NCBI RefSeq assembly: GCF_016653115.1
Contig: NZ_NHRX01000058.1
Coordinates: 1 to 48,836, forward strand
Direction: 5' to 3'
DNA: 48,836 bases
Source of the DNA: Rhodocyclus purpureus
GTDB lineage: Bacteria > Pseudomonadota > Gammaproteobacteria > Burkholderiales > Rhodocyclaceae
Numbering within the stretch: the stretch's first letter is position 1; each line of letters starts with the position of its first letter. The position numbers and the translations under genes were made by a program. The notes under the pieces are model-generated. The model saw only the letters and a program-made list of their open reading frames with translations, was not told where the DNA came from and ran no database searches. Below, in pieces: positions 27,847 to 36,326 of this stretch.

Positions 27847-28740
27847 GTGGCCTGGCTCTCTGTCGCCATCGAAACCGACTGCGCGCGCGCCGAGGCGCTG
27901 GCGGACGCCCTGATGGAAGCCGGCGCCCTCTCGGCGAGTATCGAGGACGCTGCCGCAGGCACCGCCGAGGAGAAGCCGCAGTTCGGCGAACCCGGATCGG
28001 TGACGACGCCCGGCTGGGACCGTTCCCGCGTCGTCGCGCTGCTCGATGAGGATGCGGATGTCGCTGCCCTGATCGATAGCGCGGCGCAGGCCGTCGGCCT
28101 CGCGCAGACGCCCGCCTACAAGGTCGACAGCGTCGCCGAGCAGGACTGGGTGCGACTGACCCAGGCGCAGTTCGAACCGATCCGTGTCTCCGAGCGCCTG
28201 TGGATCGTGCCCTCGTGGCACGCGGCACCCGACCCGGAAGCGATCGTCCTCGTGCTCGACCCCGGCATGGCCTTCGGTACCGGTTCACACCCGACCACCC
28301 GCCTCTGCCTAGAATGGATCGAACGCGAGGTGAAGCCCGGTGACTCGCTGCTCGACTACGGCTGCGGTTCGGGCATCCTCGCCATCGCCGCAGCACGCCT
28401 CGGCGCCGGCGAGGTACAGGGCGTCGACATCGACCCGCAGGCGCTCGATGCCGCCCGCGACAACGCCGAGCGCAACGCGGTCACGGCGCACTTTCACGCC
28501 GCTTCGCAACACGTTGGGCGCACGTTCGACATCGTTGTCGCAAATATCCTCGCCAATCCGCTGCGCGCACTGGCGCCGGCGCTCGCTGGCTTCGTGCGTC
28601 CCGGCGGCAAGCTCGCGCTCTCCGGCATCCTCGCCGAACAGGCGGAGGAGTTGATCGCCTGCTACGCGCCGTGGATAGCGCTTGCCGTCGCCGACACGCG
28701 CGAGGGCTGGGTCTGCCTGAGCGGGACGCGCGCGGAGTAG
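27847..28740 (+). CDS. prmA: Ribosomal protein L11 methyltransferase
   Basis: A 297-residue SAM-dependent trimethylase of ribosomal protein L11. It has an N-terminal substrate-recognition domain (1-100), a linker, then the catalytic domain with FGTGSHPTTRLCLEW, the SAM motif LDYGCGSGILAIAAARLGA, VDIDPQA and VANILANPLRALAP (NxL-type motif). The start is GTG at 27847, and AAGAAGG within accC may act as SD. The accC-prmA link is conserved in betaproteobacteria. Confidence 0.96.
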   Translation: MAWLSVAIETDCARAEALADALMEAGALSASIEDAAAGTAEEKPQFGEPGSVTTPGWDRSRVVALLDEDADVAALIDSAAQAVGLAQTPAYKVDSVAEQDWVRLTQAQFEPIRVSERLWIVPSWHAAPDPEAIVLVLDPGMAFGTGSHPTTRLCLEWIEREVKPGDSLLDYGCGSGILAIAAARLGAGEVQGVDIDPQALDAARDNAERNAVTAHFHAASQHVGRTFDIVVANILANPLRALAPALAGFVRPGGKLALSGILAEQAEELIACYAPWIALAVADTREGWVCLSGTRAE

Positions 28741-28743
28741 GCG

Positions 28744-29526
28744 GTGAAGACGCGCTGCCCGGCCTGCGCGACGATTTTCCGGCTCGACGAGGAACACGCG
28801 TCTTCGGCGCAGGTGCGCTGCGGCAACTGCGCCACGATCTTCAACGCGCAGGATTCGGCCGTGACCGACGACGTCGACACGACTGCCGGGAACACCGCCC
28901 TGCAGCCGCTGGCCGACGGCGGCAAGGTGGAGCCCGTCCTGCGCGAAGACGCAGCCGCTGCAGGCGGCGAGCAGGATGGCGGCAACGACCTGGCAGCCGG
29001 CGGCTTGCTGCCGCGGCAGAGCAGCGAAATCCCCGGCTACAGCAAGTGGAACGAAGGCGCACCTGCGCCAGCCAAGGCGAGCCCGGGGCGCTGGCTGGTG
29101 GCGCTGCTCGTCGCGCTGCTCGCCGTCCAACTCGTCTTCCTCTTGGACGGCGAACATGAGCCCAACGCGCCGGCAACGAGGACGCTGGCGACCGACGTCG
29201 ACGGCAGTCTGCAGCAGATCGAGCTGATCCACTTCGAACGTTCCGACCTGGAGGCTGACCCGCGCCAGGCGGGACAACTGCTGCTGACGGCGACGCTCGC
29301 CAACCGCTCGCCGCAGTCACAAGCGCTGCCCCTGCTCGAACTGACCCTGCTCGATGGCGGCGAGCAGGTCCTGGCACGCAAGGTGTTCACGCCCGAGCAA
29401 TACCTGGCCGACCCGGCGCGCGCCGGCGAGCCCTTCGCCGGCAACAGCGAGATCGCGCTGAGCCTGCGCCTCGATGCCGGCGACCTGGCTCCGGCCGGCT
29501 ACCGCCTCTACCTCTTCCACCCCTGA
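28744..29526 (+). CDS. Zinc-ribbon / DUF3426-type membrane protein
   Basis: A 260-residue protein. The N-terminal MJ0042-type zinc ribbon has Cys5, Cys8, Cys26 and Cys29 (TRCPACATIF, RCGNCATIF). An acidic linker follows, then one TM helix at about 117-134, and an extracytoplasmic C-terminal domain of the DUF3426 kind, which in the family is a small beta domain. The start is GTG at 28744 with GGAG six bases upstream, three bases after prmA. The architecture (cytosolic zinc ribbon, single TM, outer domain) is usual downstream of prmA. Its biochemical role is unknown. Confidence 0.88.
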   Translation: MKTRCPACATIFRLDEEHASSAQVRCGNCATIFNAQDSAVTDDVDTTAGNTALQPLADGGKVEPVLREDAAAAGGEQDGGNDLAAGGLLPRQSSEIPGYSKWNEGAPAPAKASPGRWLVALLVALLAVQLVFLLDGEHEPNAPATRTLATDVDGSLQQIELIHFERSDLEADPRQAGQLLLTATLANRSPQSQALPLLELTLLDGGEQVLARKVFTPEQYLADPARAGEPFAGNSEIALSLRLDAGDLAPAGYRLYLFHP

Positions 29527-29589
29527 AGCTGCCACATCGCGTCCGGGATTTTCGCCGGCGGCGAGGCGCGTGCGCAGCCGACGCCGGAC

Positions 29590-29595
29590 TATAAT
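29590..29595 (+). promoter_or_regulatory. -10 box upstream of the PfkB kinase
   Basis: A perfect TATAAT lies 35 bases before the ATG. No TTGACA-like -35 is seen at 16-18 bp. It suggests that the kinase has its own promoter. Confidence 0.45.
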
Positions 29596-29624
29596 CCCGA
29601 CCTTACCCACCATCAAAATCGAAC

Positions 29625-30560
29625 ATGTCAACGCTCATCTGCGGCTCCATCGCCTACGACACGATCATGGTCTTCCATGATCGCTTCAAGAACCACATCC
29701 TTCCCGAGCAACTGCACATCCTCAACGTCGCCTTCCTCGCTCCCGAGATGCGCCGCGAGTTCGGCGGCTGCGCCGGCAACATCGCCTACAACCTGCAACT
29801 GCTCGGCGGCGATCCGCTGATCATGGCCACCGTCGGCGACGACGCCGACCCGTACCTGGCGCGCCTCGACGCGCTCGGCCTGGCGCGCACGCACGTGCGC
29901 CGGGTGCCCGGCAGCTTCACCGCGCAGGCCTTCATCACCACCGACCTCGACGACAACCAGATCACCGCCTTCCACCCCGGCGCGATGAGCTTCTCGCACG
30001 AGAACCACATCGCCGACGCCGCGAACGCGACGCTCGGGATCGTTTCCCCCGACGGCCGCGACGGCATGCAGAAGCACGCGCGCGACTTCGCCGCTGCCGG
30101 CATCCCCTTCTTGTTCGACCCCGGCCAGGGCATGCCGATGTTCTCGGGTGACGAGTTGCTTGAGTTCATGCGCCTGGCCGATTACGCCTGTTTCAACGAC
30201 TACGAGGCGCGACTGCTCTGCGACCGCACCGGACGGACGCTCGACGAACTCGCCGGCGAAGTGCGCGCGCTGATCGTCACCCGCGGCGGCGAGGGATCGG
30301 AAGTCCGTTGCGACGGTGAATTGCTGAAGATCCCTTCCGTCACCGCCGACGAGGTCGTCGATCCGACCGGCTGCGGTGACGCCTACCGCGCCGGACTGCT
30401 CTACGGGATCGAGGCCGGCTGGGACTGGGAGAAGACCGGACGCCTCGCCTCGCTGATGGGATCGATCAAGATCGCGCAGCGCGGCGGCCAGAACCACCGC
30501 CCGAGCCGCGAGGAAATCGGCGAGCGTTTCGCCGCCGCCTTCGGTGCAGCGCTCTGGTAA
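29625..30560 (+). CDS. PfkB-family carbohydrate/nucleoside kinase (adenosine kinase-like)
   Basis: A 311-residue ribokinase-superfamily protein. The N-terminal CGSIAYDTIMVF and REFGGCAGNIAYNLQLLGG segments hold the sugar site (GG dipeptide), and the C-terminal DPTGCGDAYRAGLLYG carries the catalytic Asp in GCGD with the anion hole. Close homologues in betaproteobacteria are usually called adenosine kinase, but the substrate cannot be fixed from sequence; inosine or a pentose are alternatives. It is separated from the zinc-ribbon gene by 98 bp containing a TATAAT. Confidence 0.86.
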   Translation: MSTLICGSIAYDTIMVFHDRFKNHILPEQLHILNVAFLAPEMRREFGGCAGNIAYNLQLLGGDPLIMATVGDDADPYLARLDALGLARTHVRRVPGSFTAQAFITTDLDDNQITAFHPGAMSFSHENHIADAANATLGIVSPDGRDGMQKHARDFAAAGIPFLFDPGQGMPMFSGDELLEFMRLADYACFNDYEARLLCDRTGRTLDELAGEVRALIVTRGGEGSEVRCDGELLKIPSVTADEVVDPTGCGDAYRAGLLYGIEAGWDWEKTGRLASLMGSIKIAQRGGQNHRPSREEIGERFAAAFGAALW

Positions 30561-30618
30561 GGGAAAAGACTCCGCCCCGCCGGGCGGCACCGCCCAATCA
30601 ACCGTGAAAGGAACGAAC

Positions 30619-31125
30619 ATGAGCATGCTTTCCACCCAGCCATCGGCAACGCAAGACCTCGGCAGGCGGCCGCAGCGCCTTGCCGCAGCGCTGCTCGCCG
30701 GCGTCTGCCTCGTCTCGGTCGTCGGCTGCGCCAGCAGCCGTTCGGGCGGCGTCTATACCCGCGAACAGGCGCGCCAGGAGATGACCGTGCGCACGGGCAT
30801 CGTCGAAAGTGTCCGTGAAGTCAGGCTCGAAGGCACCAAGTCCGGTGTCGGCACCCTCGCCGGCGCTGCCGTCGGCGGCGTTGCCGGCAGCAATGTCGGC
30901 GGCGGCAAGGGCCAGATCGTCGGGGCGATCCTCGGCGCGGTCGCCGGCGGCCTCGCCGGCAGCGCTGTCGAGGAACAGACTTCGATCAAGAACGGCGTCG
31001 AAATCACTGTCAAGCTCGACAGCGGTGCGCTGGTCGCCATCGTCCAGGAAGCCGACGAAATCTTCCGCCCCGGCGAACGCGTGCGCGTCCTCTCCGGCCG
31101 CGGCGAGACGCGCGTCTCGCACTGA
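30619..31125 (+). CDS. Glycine-zipper outer-membrane lipoprotein (SlyB/Pcp-like)
   Basis: A 168-residue lipoprotein. The signal peptide has arginines at 16-20, a hydrophobic core and lipobox VVGC with Cys37. A glycine-zipper region follows at about 73-115 (LAGAAVGGVAGSNVGGGKGQ and AILGAVAGGLAGSAV), then a beta-rich tail with VRVLSGRGETRVSH. SlyB-type proteins sit in the outer membrane and respond to envelope stress in other bacteria. The ATG at 30619 is chosen because AAGGA lies six bases upstream; the frame extends to 30544 inside the kinase gene. Confidence 0.87.
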   Translation: MSMLSTQPSATQDLGRRPQRLAAALLAGVCLVSVVGCASSRSGGVYTREQARQEMTVRTGIVESVREVRLEGTKSGVGTLAGAAVGGVAGSNVGGGKGQIVGAILGAVAGGLAGSAVEEQTSIKNGVEITVKLDSGALVAIVQEADEIFRPGERVRVLSGRGETRVSH

Positions 31126-31136
31126 ACTGCCAATCA

Positions 31137-31169
31137 CATGCCCGGCAGCGCCATGCGTCGCCGGGCATG
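31137..31169 (+). terminator. 10-bp hairpin after the glycine-zipper gene
   Basis: CATGCCCGGC and GCCGGGCATG are perfect 10-bp arms with a 13-base loop, 11 bases after the stop codon. No U-tract follows, so it may be a 3'-end stabiliser or Rho-assisted terminator. Confidence 0.55.
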
Positions 31170-31220
31170 GCAGGCCTCGGGCGGGAGCCCTGCTCGTGGA
31201 AGGGCCCCCGCCCGGCGGCA

Positions 31221-31254
31221 GCGGCCTGCACCGCTCCCACGCGGTGCAGGCCGC
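31221..31254. terminator. 13-bp GC-rich hairpin upstream of olsB
   Basis: GCGGCCTGCACCG and CGGTGCAGGCCGC are perfect 13-bp arms with an 8-base loop. No T-run follows (GTAAACTGCACG). It could terminate upstream transcription or act in an olsB leader. Confidence 0.55.
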
Positions 31255-31259
31255 GTAAA

Positions 31260-31300
31260 CTGCACGTAACCTGCGCGCAATCGCTGCGTAATCCTGTCCT
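31260..31300 (+). promoter_or_regulatory. Possible PHO-box-like direct repeats upstream of olsB
   Basis: CTG-led half-sites occur at 31260 (CTGCACG), 31271 (CTGCGCG), 31284 (CTGCGTA) and 31294 (CTGTCCT). The first pair has the 11-bp spacing of PhoB half-sites and an AT-containing gap (TAAC); the last pair is spaced 10 bp. The match to CTGTCAT is partial. OlsB is PhoB-controlled in some bacteria, so the site is plausible but unproven. Confidence 0.3.
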
Positions 31301-31335
31301 CCTAGAGTTGTCCCCACAGTACAAAGGGACAACAA

Positions 31336-32094
31336 ATGACGACAGCACTCTCCACTCGCCAGCAAGGCGCCCGTCCGGCGCGCCACAAACTCTCGGTCGA
31401 CATCGCGCGTTGCGAACGCGAGATCCTCGCCGCACAAAAACTCCGCTATCGCGTCTTCGCCGGCGAACTCGGCGCCAAGTTGCCGACCCGAACTCCCGGC
31501 GTTGATCACGATATCTACGACCCCTACTGCGAGCACCTGGTCGTCCGCAACGAAGACTCGGGCGAGATCGTCGGCACCTACCGCATCCTTTCGCCGGAAA
31601 ACGCACGGCGCATCGGCGCCTACTACACCGAAAGCGAGTTTGACCTGACCCGCCTGCAGCACCTGCGCCCGCGGCTGGTCGAAATCGGCCGCTCCTGCGT
31701 TCATCCCGACTACCGGAGCGGCGCGACGATCACCCTGCTCTGGGCGGGACTCGCCAAGTACATGAGCGACAGGGGCTACGATTACCTGGTCGGTTGCGCC
31801 AGCATCGGCATGGCCGACGGCGGCCACGCCGCGGCGAGCATCTACCGCAGCCTCGGCGAGCAGATGAGCCCGCTCGAATACCGCGTCTTCCCGCGTTGCC
31901 CGCTGCCGCTGGAAGCACTGGACAACGAGCGCCCGGCCGAGCTGCCGCCCCTGATCAAGGGCTACCTGCGTGCCGGCGCCTGGATCTGTGGCGACCCGGC
32001 CTGGGATCCGGACTTCAACACCGCCGACCTGCCGATCCTGTTGCCGATGTCGCGCGTCGGCGAACGCTACGCACGTCACTTCCTCGGCAAGTGA
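31336..32094 (+). CDS. olsB: L-ornithine N-alpha-acyltransferase (OlsB-like)
   Basis: A 252-residue GNAT-fold acyltransferase. The family transfers a 3-hydroxyacyl chain from ACP to ornithine, making lyso-ornithine lipid. Segments typical of OlsB/hemolysin-like proteins include QKLRYRVFAGELGA, YDPYCEHLVVRN, VGTYRIL and VEIGRSCVHPDYRSGATITL. Its partner acyltransferase (OlsA-like) follows 128 bp downstream, which supports the assignment. An AAGGGACAAC run before the ATG contains a possible SD. Ornithine lipid can replace phospholipids under phosphate limitation in other bacteria; the upstream PHO-like repeats fit this but are weak. Confidence 0.88.
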   Translation: MTTALSTRQQGARPARHKLSVDIARCEREILAAQKLRYRVFAGELGAKLPTRTPGVDHDIYDPYCEHLVVRNEDSGEIVGTYRILSPENARRIGAYYTESEFDLTRLQHLRPRLVEIGRSCVHPDYRSGATITLLWAGLAKYMSDRGYDYLVGCASIGMADGGHAAASIYRSLGEQMSPLEYRVFPRCPLPLEALDNERPAELPPLIKGYLRAGAWICGDPAWDPDFNTADLPILLPMSRVGERYARHFLGK

Positions 32095-32116
32095 GCCGGC
32101 CGGCGGCAGGGCTGCG

Positions 32117-32122
32117 TATAAT
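32117..32122 (+). promoter_or_regulatory. -10 box in the olsB-olsA gap
   Basis: A TATAAT lies 101 bases upstream of the olsA ATG. The leader after it can form a 9-bp stem (GCGGCTCGC at 32139-32147 with GCGAGCCGC at 32161-32169). The -35 is not recognisable. Confidence 0.4.
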
Positions 32123-32222
32123 CCCGCTGCGGGCGCGCGCGGCTCGCCCGCGCCGCCCGAGCGAGCCGCCCTCTCCACCCCCGCGCGCCCGGCCACCTTC
32201 CGGAGCATGCGCCCGCACCACC

Positions 32223-32999
32223 ATGGATCGAACCGAACAGACACCGCTGCCACTGTGCGCCTGGCGCCTGCTGCGCCTCGCGCTGCACCTCCTTGCCGGG
32301 GTGGCGACGGTCGCCACCGTCTACCCATTGATCGACGTCCGCCGGCGGCTGGCGCTAAAGCAGCGCTGGTCGCGGCAACTGCTCGCCATCCTCGGCGTTC
32401 GCCTCGACGCGCAGATGGTGGGAACCGTTGCGGGCAGCCTGTTCGTCGCCAACCACATCTCCTGGCTCGACATCTTCGCGCTCAACGCGGCGCACCCGCT
32501 CGCCTTCATCGCCAAGGCCGAAGTCCGGCAGTGGCCGGTGATCGGCTGGCTGGCGGCAAAGGCGGACACCGTCTTCCTGCTGCGCGGCAGCCGCGGCCAC
32601 GCCAAGGTGGTCAACGCGCAGATCGACGCGCTGCTCGACGCCGAGCGCGACATCGCCCTCTTCCCCGAGGGCACCACCACCGACGGCACGCACCTGCTCG
32701 GCTTCCACGCCGCGCTGCTGCAGCCGGCGATCAGCGGCGGCCGTCCGCTGCAGCCGGTCGCGATCTCCTACCATGAAGCCGACGGCCGGCGCAGCCTGGC
32801 GCCCGCCTACGTCGGCGAGACGACGCTGCTCGAATGCCTGTGGGCGATCGTGAAGCGCCGCCAGCTGATTGTCCGCATCCGGGCGACGCAGGTGCTGCCC
32901 ACTGCCGGTGGCAACCGGCGCGAACTCGCACACGCCGCGCGCGCGGCGATCGCCGACCGGCTGGATCTGCCGCGCGAAGCAGAAGCGCTCGCCGCCTGA
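32223..32999 (+). CDS. olsA: 1-acyl-glycerol-3-phosphate / lyso-ornithine lipid acyltransferase (PlsC family)
   Basis: A 258-residue membrane acyltransferase with an N-terminal hydrophobic helix (about 17-37). The catalytic NHISWLD gives the HX4D motif with His78 and Asp83, and FPEGTTTDG (147-155) is the substrate-binding block. PlsC-family enzymes acylate lysophosphatidic acid; next to olsB this one more likely acylates lyso-ornithine lipid, as OlsA. Housekeeping PlsC remains an alternative. The frame is open far upstream, but ATG 32223 is the first start outside olsB and gives a normal length. Confidence 0.82.
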   Translation: MDRTEQTPLPLCAWRLLRLALHLLAGVATVATVYPLIDVRRRLALKQRWSRQLLAILGVRLDAQMVGTVAGSLFVANHISWLDIFALNAAHPLAFIAKAEVRQWPVIGWLAAKADTVFLLRGSRGHAKVVNAQIDALLDAERDIALFPEGTTTDGTHLLGFHAALLQPAISGGRPLQPVAISYHEADGRRSLAPAYVGETTLLECLWAIVKRRQLIVRIRATQVLPTAGGNRRELAHAARAAIADRLDLPREAEALAA

Positions 33000-33020
33000 G
33001 TGTCGGGTGTGAGGTCCTGA

Positions 33021-33041
33021 CACCTAACACCTAACACCTAA
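33021..33041. repeat. Three perfect CACCTAA heptamers
   Basis: A triple tandem heptamer sits in the 54-bp gap between the convergent olsA and apaH genes. It is preceded by GGGTGT and followed by CCCGCCCCG, so GGTGT can pair with the first ACACC. It does not resemble a normal terminator. Confidence 0.85.
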
Positions 33042-33053
33042 CCCGCCCCGCTT

Positions 33054-33881
33054 TCAGAGATCGAGTGCCACCGACTCGCCGCCCGAGCAATCGACCTGGA
33101 ACAGGCTCAGGTCATCGAGTCGCAGCGCCGACAGGTGGCCGCCCCACAGGCAGCCGGAATCGAGCGCGTAGAGATTGGGCGTGAGCTTGAGCCCGAGTGC
33201 CGACCAGTGGCCGACGACCATGATCGCGTCGGCGCTCTGCCGGCCGGGAACCTCGAACCAGGGCAGGTAGCCCGGCGGTGCCTTGGCCACCTCGCCCTTG
33301 ACGCGAAAATCCATCACACCTCGCGGGGTGCAGAAGCGCATCCGCGTCATCGCGTTGACGATCACGCGCAGCCGCGACCAGCCTTCCAGATCGTCCGACC
33401 AGCTCGCAGGCTCGCTGCCCCACATCCTGGCCAGGAACTGCTCGTAGTCGTCGCCGGCCAGCATGGCCTCGACCTCCGCCGCCAGCGCGCGGGCCTGTGA
33501 GATGCTCCATTGCGGCAGCAGCCCGGCATGGACCAGGCAGTAGCTGCCCTCGACATGGCACAGCCGTTGGCGGCGCAACCAGTCGAGCAGTTCGTCGCGG
33601 TCGGGTGCCGCGAGGATCGCGCCGAGCGTATCGTCCTTGCCCCGCTTGCCGTGGCCGGCGGCCGCCATCAGCAGGTAGAGGTCGTGGTTGCCGAGCACGG
33701 TGAGCGCCGCGTCGCCGAGACTGCGCACGAAGCGCAGGGTCTCCAGCGAGCGCGGGCCGCGGTTGACGAGGTCGCCGACCAGCCAGAGACGGTCGCAGGC
33801 CGGGTCGAAGGCGCAGCGGTCGAGCAGTCGCCTGAACGAATCGTAGCAACCCTGGATGTCGCCGATCGCGTAGGTGGCCAT
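33054..33881 (-). CDS. apaH: Diadenosine tetraphosphatase, symmetrical
   Basis: A 275-residue metallophosphatase that hydrolyses Ap4A to two ADP and can remove Np4 caps from RNA. The phosphoesterase motifs are GDIQG (7-11), GDLVNRGP (36-43), GNHD (64-67) and the late VVHAG-type motif as [11 protein letters not shown]. The length is normal. It begins 13 bp after rfbC and is the last gene of the sugar-nucleotide operon, an unusual but not unique setting. SD is weak (GGCGAG). Confidence 0.95.
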   Translation of the reverse strand: MATYAIGDIQGCYDSFRRLLDRCAFDPACDRLWLVGDLVNRGPRSLETLRFVRSLGDAALTVLGNHDLYLLMAAAGHGKRGKDDTLGAILAAPDRDELLDWLRRQRLCHVEGSYCLVHAGLLPQWSISQARALAAEVEAMLAGDDYEQFLARMWGSEPASWSDDLEGWSRLRVIVNAMTRMRFCTPRGVMDFRVKGEVAKAPPGYLPWFEVPGRQSADAIMVVGHWSALGLKLTPNLYALDSGCLWGGHLSALRLDDLSLFQVDCSGGESVALDL

Positions 33882-33894
33882 GTCAGCGCTCGCC

Positions 33895-34446
33895 TCAGCA
33901 GGGCGGCAGATCGGCGTCCGCGAGCAGCGGCGCCACTGCGTCCTTGCCCGACAAGAGCGGCTCGCCCGTGAGCGGCCAGTCGATGCCGATCGCCGGGTCG
34001 TTCCAGGCGATCGCGCGTTCGAGCGCGGGCGCCCAGTAGTCGGTCGTCTTGTAGAGGAACTCGGCGGATTCGCTCAAGACCACGAAACCGTGGGCGAAGC
34101 CGGGCGGGATCCACAGCTGGCGGCAGTTCGCTGCGGAGAGCACGCAGCCGACCCAGCGGCCGAAAGTCGGCGAGTCGCGGCGGATGTCCACGGCGACGTC
34201 GAATACCTCGCCGGCAACGGCGCGCACCAGCTTGCCCTGCGCCTGCGGCGGCAGCTGGTAGTGCAGTCCGCGCAGGACCCCGCGCGCACTCTTCGAGTGG
34301 TTGTCCTGCACGAAGTCGCAGTCGCAGCCGGTCGCATCCTGAAAGGCACGCCGGTTGTAGCTCTCGAAGAAGAAACCGCGCGCGTCGCCGAAGACCTTCG
34401 GCTCGATCAGCAACACCTCGGGGATGGCCAGCGGAGTGATCTTCAT
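33895..34446 (-). CDS. rfbC: dTDP-4-dehydrorhamnose 3,5-epimerase
   Basis: A 183-residue cupin-fold epimerase, third step of dTDP-L-rhamnose synthesis. Motifs: [37 protein letters not shown] with the catalytic His region, and [28 protein letters not shown] with the catalytic Tyr/Asp neighbourhood. The ATG overlaps the rfbA stop by four bases (ATGA), so the two are translationally coupled. The length is standard. Confidence 0.96.
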   Translation of the reverse strand: MKITPLAIPEVLLIEPKVFGDARGFFFESYNRRAFQDATGCDCDFVQDNHSKSARGVLRGLHYQLPPQAQGKLVRAVAGEVFDVAVDIRRDSPTFGRWVGCVLSAANCRQLWIPPGFAHGFVVLSESAEFLYKTTDYWAPALERAIAWNDPAIGIDWPLTGEPLLSGKDAVAPLLADADLPPC

Positions 34447-35354
34447 GCGAACACCCTTTCCTGCAGGAGACCGAGCAGGTAGCGACCGTAGCCCGACTTG
34501 GCGAGCGGCCGGGCAAGCTGCTCGAACTGCGCATCGTCGATCCAGCCGTGACGCCAGGCGATTTCCTCGGGCGCGGCAACCTTCAAGCCCTGCCGCTTTT
34601 CGAGGGTGGCGATGAACTGGGAGGCTTCGAGCATCGATTCGTGCGTGCCGGTGTCGAGCCAGGCGTAGCCGCGGCCCATGGTCTCGACCTTGAGCTTGCC
34701 GGCCTCGAGGTAAAGGCGGTTCAGGTCGGTGATCTCCAGCTCACCGCGCGCCGAGGGCTTGATCGTCCGCGCGTGGCGGACGACCTCGCTGTCGTAGAAG
34801 TAGAGGCCGGTGACCGCGTAGCGTGACTTCGGTTGCGCCGGCTTCTCCTCGAGGCTGACGGCGCGCCCGGCGTCGTCGAATTCGACGACCCCGTAGCGCT
34901 CGGGGTCGTTCACCGCGTAGGCGAAGACGGTGGCCCCGTCCGCGCGCGCCGACGCCTTCTGCAGGAGGGTGGCGAAGTTGTGGCCGTAGAAGATGTTGTC
35001 GCCGAGCACCAGCGCCGACGGCGCGCCGGCGAGGAATTCCTCGCCGATCAGGAAGGCCTGCGCCAGCCCGTCGGGCGAGGGCTGCACCGCATAGGACAGA
35101 TTGATCCCCCACTGCGCGCCGTCGCCGAGCAACTGCGCGAAGCGCGGCGTGTCCTGCGGCGTCGAGATGATCAGGATGTCGCGGATCCCCGCCAGCAGCA
35201 GCGTCGACAGCGGGTAGTAGATCATCGGCTTGTCGAAGATCGGCAGCAGCTGCTTGGAAACGACCTGCGTCGCCGGGTAGAGGCGCGTGCCGGAACCGCC
35301 GGCGAGGATGATTCCCTTGCGGGCGGGAGTGGAAGAGGGAGCAGTGACGGACAT
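34443..35354 (-). CDS. rfbA: Glucose-1-phosphate thymidylyltransferase
   Basis: A 303-residue nucleotidyltransferase making dTDP-glucose from glucose 1-phosphate and dTTP. The signature is [31 protein letters not shown] (read as [13 protein letters not shown] then [20 protein letters not shown]). [12 protein letters not shown] and [15 protein letters not shown] are also present. About ten extra residues precede the usual start, and AAAGGAAAG upstream of the ATG at 35354 supports it. It is separated from rfbD by 48 bp. Confidence 0.96.
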   Translation of the reverse strand: MSVTAPSSTPARKGIILAGGSGTRLYPATQVVSKQLLPIFDKPMIYYPLSTLLLAGIRDILIISTPQDTPRFAQLLGDGAQWGINLSYAVQPSPDGLAQAFLIGEEFLAGAPSALVLGDNIFYGHNFATLLQKASARADGATVFAYAVNDPERYGVVEFDDAGRAVSLEEKPAQPKSRYAVTGLYFYDSEVVRHARTIKPSARGELEITDLNRLYLEAGKLKVETMGRGYAWLDTGTHESMLEASQFIATLEKRQGLKVAAPEEIAWRHGWIDDAQFEQLARPLAKSGYGRYLLGLLQERVFA

Positions 35355-35402
35355 CGGGAACTTTCCTTTGGCTGCCGGCAGGCGGGCGGCCGGCGTGATC
35401 GA

Positions 35403-36320
35403 TCAGTAACCGTTGGCGCGCTTCAACGCGAGCAGCTGCATCATGCGCGCGAGGTAGGGCTGCCAGTCGGGCAGTTCAAGCGAGAAATCGCTTTCGAGCT
35501 TGCGGCAGTCGAGGCGCGAGTTGCGCGGGCGCGGCGCCGGCAAGGGATAGTCGGCGGTGGCGATCGGCGTCACCGACTCGGGCGCGGGCAGTTCGCCGAA
35601 GCCGGGCGTGCGCGCAGCCAGCGCGAGGATCTCGCGCGCGAAGCCGCACCAGCTCACCGGATTGGCAGCGGCGAGGTGGTAGAGCGTGCAGCCCTCGCCA
35701 GCCAGTTCGCCACGGCGCAGCGCAGCCAGCACGAGTCCGCTGACGGTCGAGATCATCGCCGCCGGAGTCGGTGAGCCGACCTGGTCGTCGACGATGCGCA
35801 AGGGCCGGCCCTCGCCCGCCAGGCGCAGGATGGTCTTGACGAAGTTCTTGCCGCGCGCGCCGAACACCCAACTGGTACGGAAGACAAGCGCGCGCGCGCC
35901 GGTTGCGGCGATCGCCTGTTCGCCGGCGAGCTTGCTGCGACCGTACACGGAAAGCGGGTTGGTCGCGTCGGTCTCGACCCAGGGCGAATCCTTGCTGCCG
36001 TCGAAGACATAGTCGGTCGAGTAATGCACGAGCAAGGCGCCGAGCGCCTTCGCTTCCTCGGCAAGCAGTCCGGGCGCTTCCGCGTTCACTCGATGCGCGA
36101 GTTCGGGCTCGCGCTCGGCCTGGTCCACGGCCGTGTACGCGGCGGCATTGACGATGATGCGCGGGCGCTCGGCGCGCACCCGCGCACGCAAGGCGTCGAG
36201 GTCGGACAAGTCGCATTCGCTGCGACCCACCGCGCTGACGCGGCCGAGTGGCGCCAGCGAGCGCTGCAACTGCCAGCCGACCTGGCCATCCTTGCCGAGC
36301 AGGAGGATCGGGGTGCTCAT
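35403..36320 (-). CDS. rfbD: dTDP-4-dehydrorhamnose reductase
   Basis: A 305-residue NADPH-dependent short-chain dehydrogenase, last step to dTDP-L-rhamnose. The Rossmann motif is LLLGKDGQVGWQL, and NAAAYTAVDQAEREPELA and STDYVFDGSKDSPWVETDATNPLSVYGRSKLAGE contain the catalytic Thr/Tyr/Lys (STDY, YGRSK). It starts six bases after the end of rfbB. RfbD being read between rfbB and rfbA is a common order. Confidence 0.96.
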   Translation of the reverse strand: MSTPILLLGKDGQVGWQLQRSLAPLGRVSAVGRSECDLSDLDALRARVRAERPRIIVNAAAYTAVDQAEREPELAHRVNAEAPGLLAEEAKALGALLVHYSTDYVFDGSKDSPWVETDATNPLSVYGRSKLAGEQAIAATGARALVFRTSWVFGARGKNFVKTILRLAGEGRPLRIVDDQVGSPTPAAMISTVSGLVLAALRRGELAGEGCTLYHLAAANPVSWCGFAREILALAARTPGFGELPAPESVTPIATADYPLPAPRPRNSRLDCRKLESDFSLELPDWQPYLARMMQLLALKRANGY

Positions 36321-36326
36321 CGTCGT

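Noticed and set aside
25581-27962. 793-codon open frame antisense to aroQ, accB and accC
   Set aside because: It spans three conserved genes on the opposite strand and has no recognisable domain.
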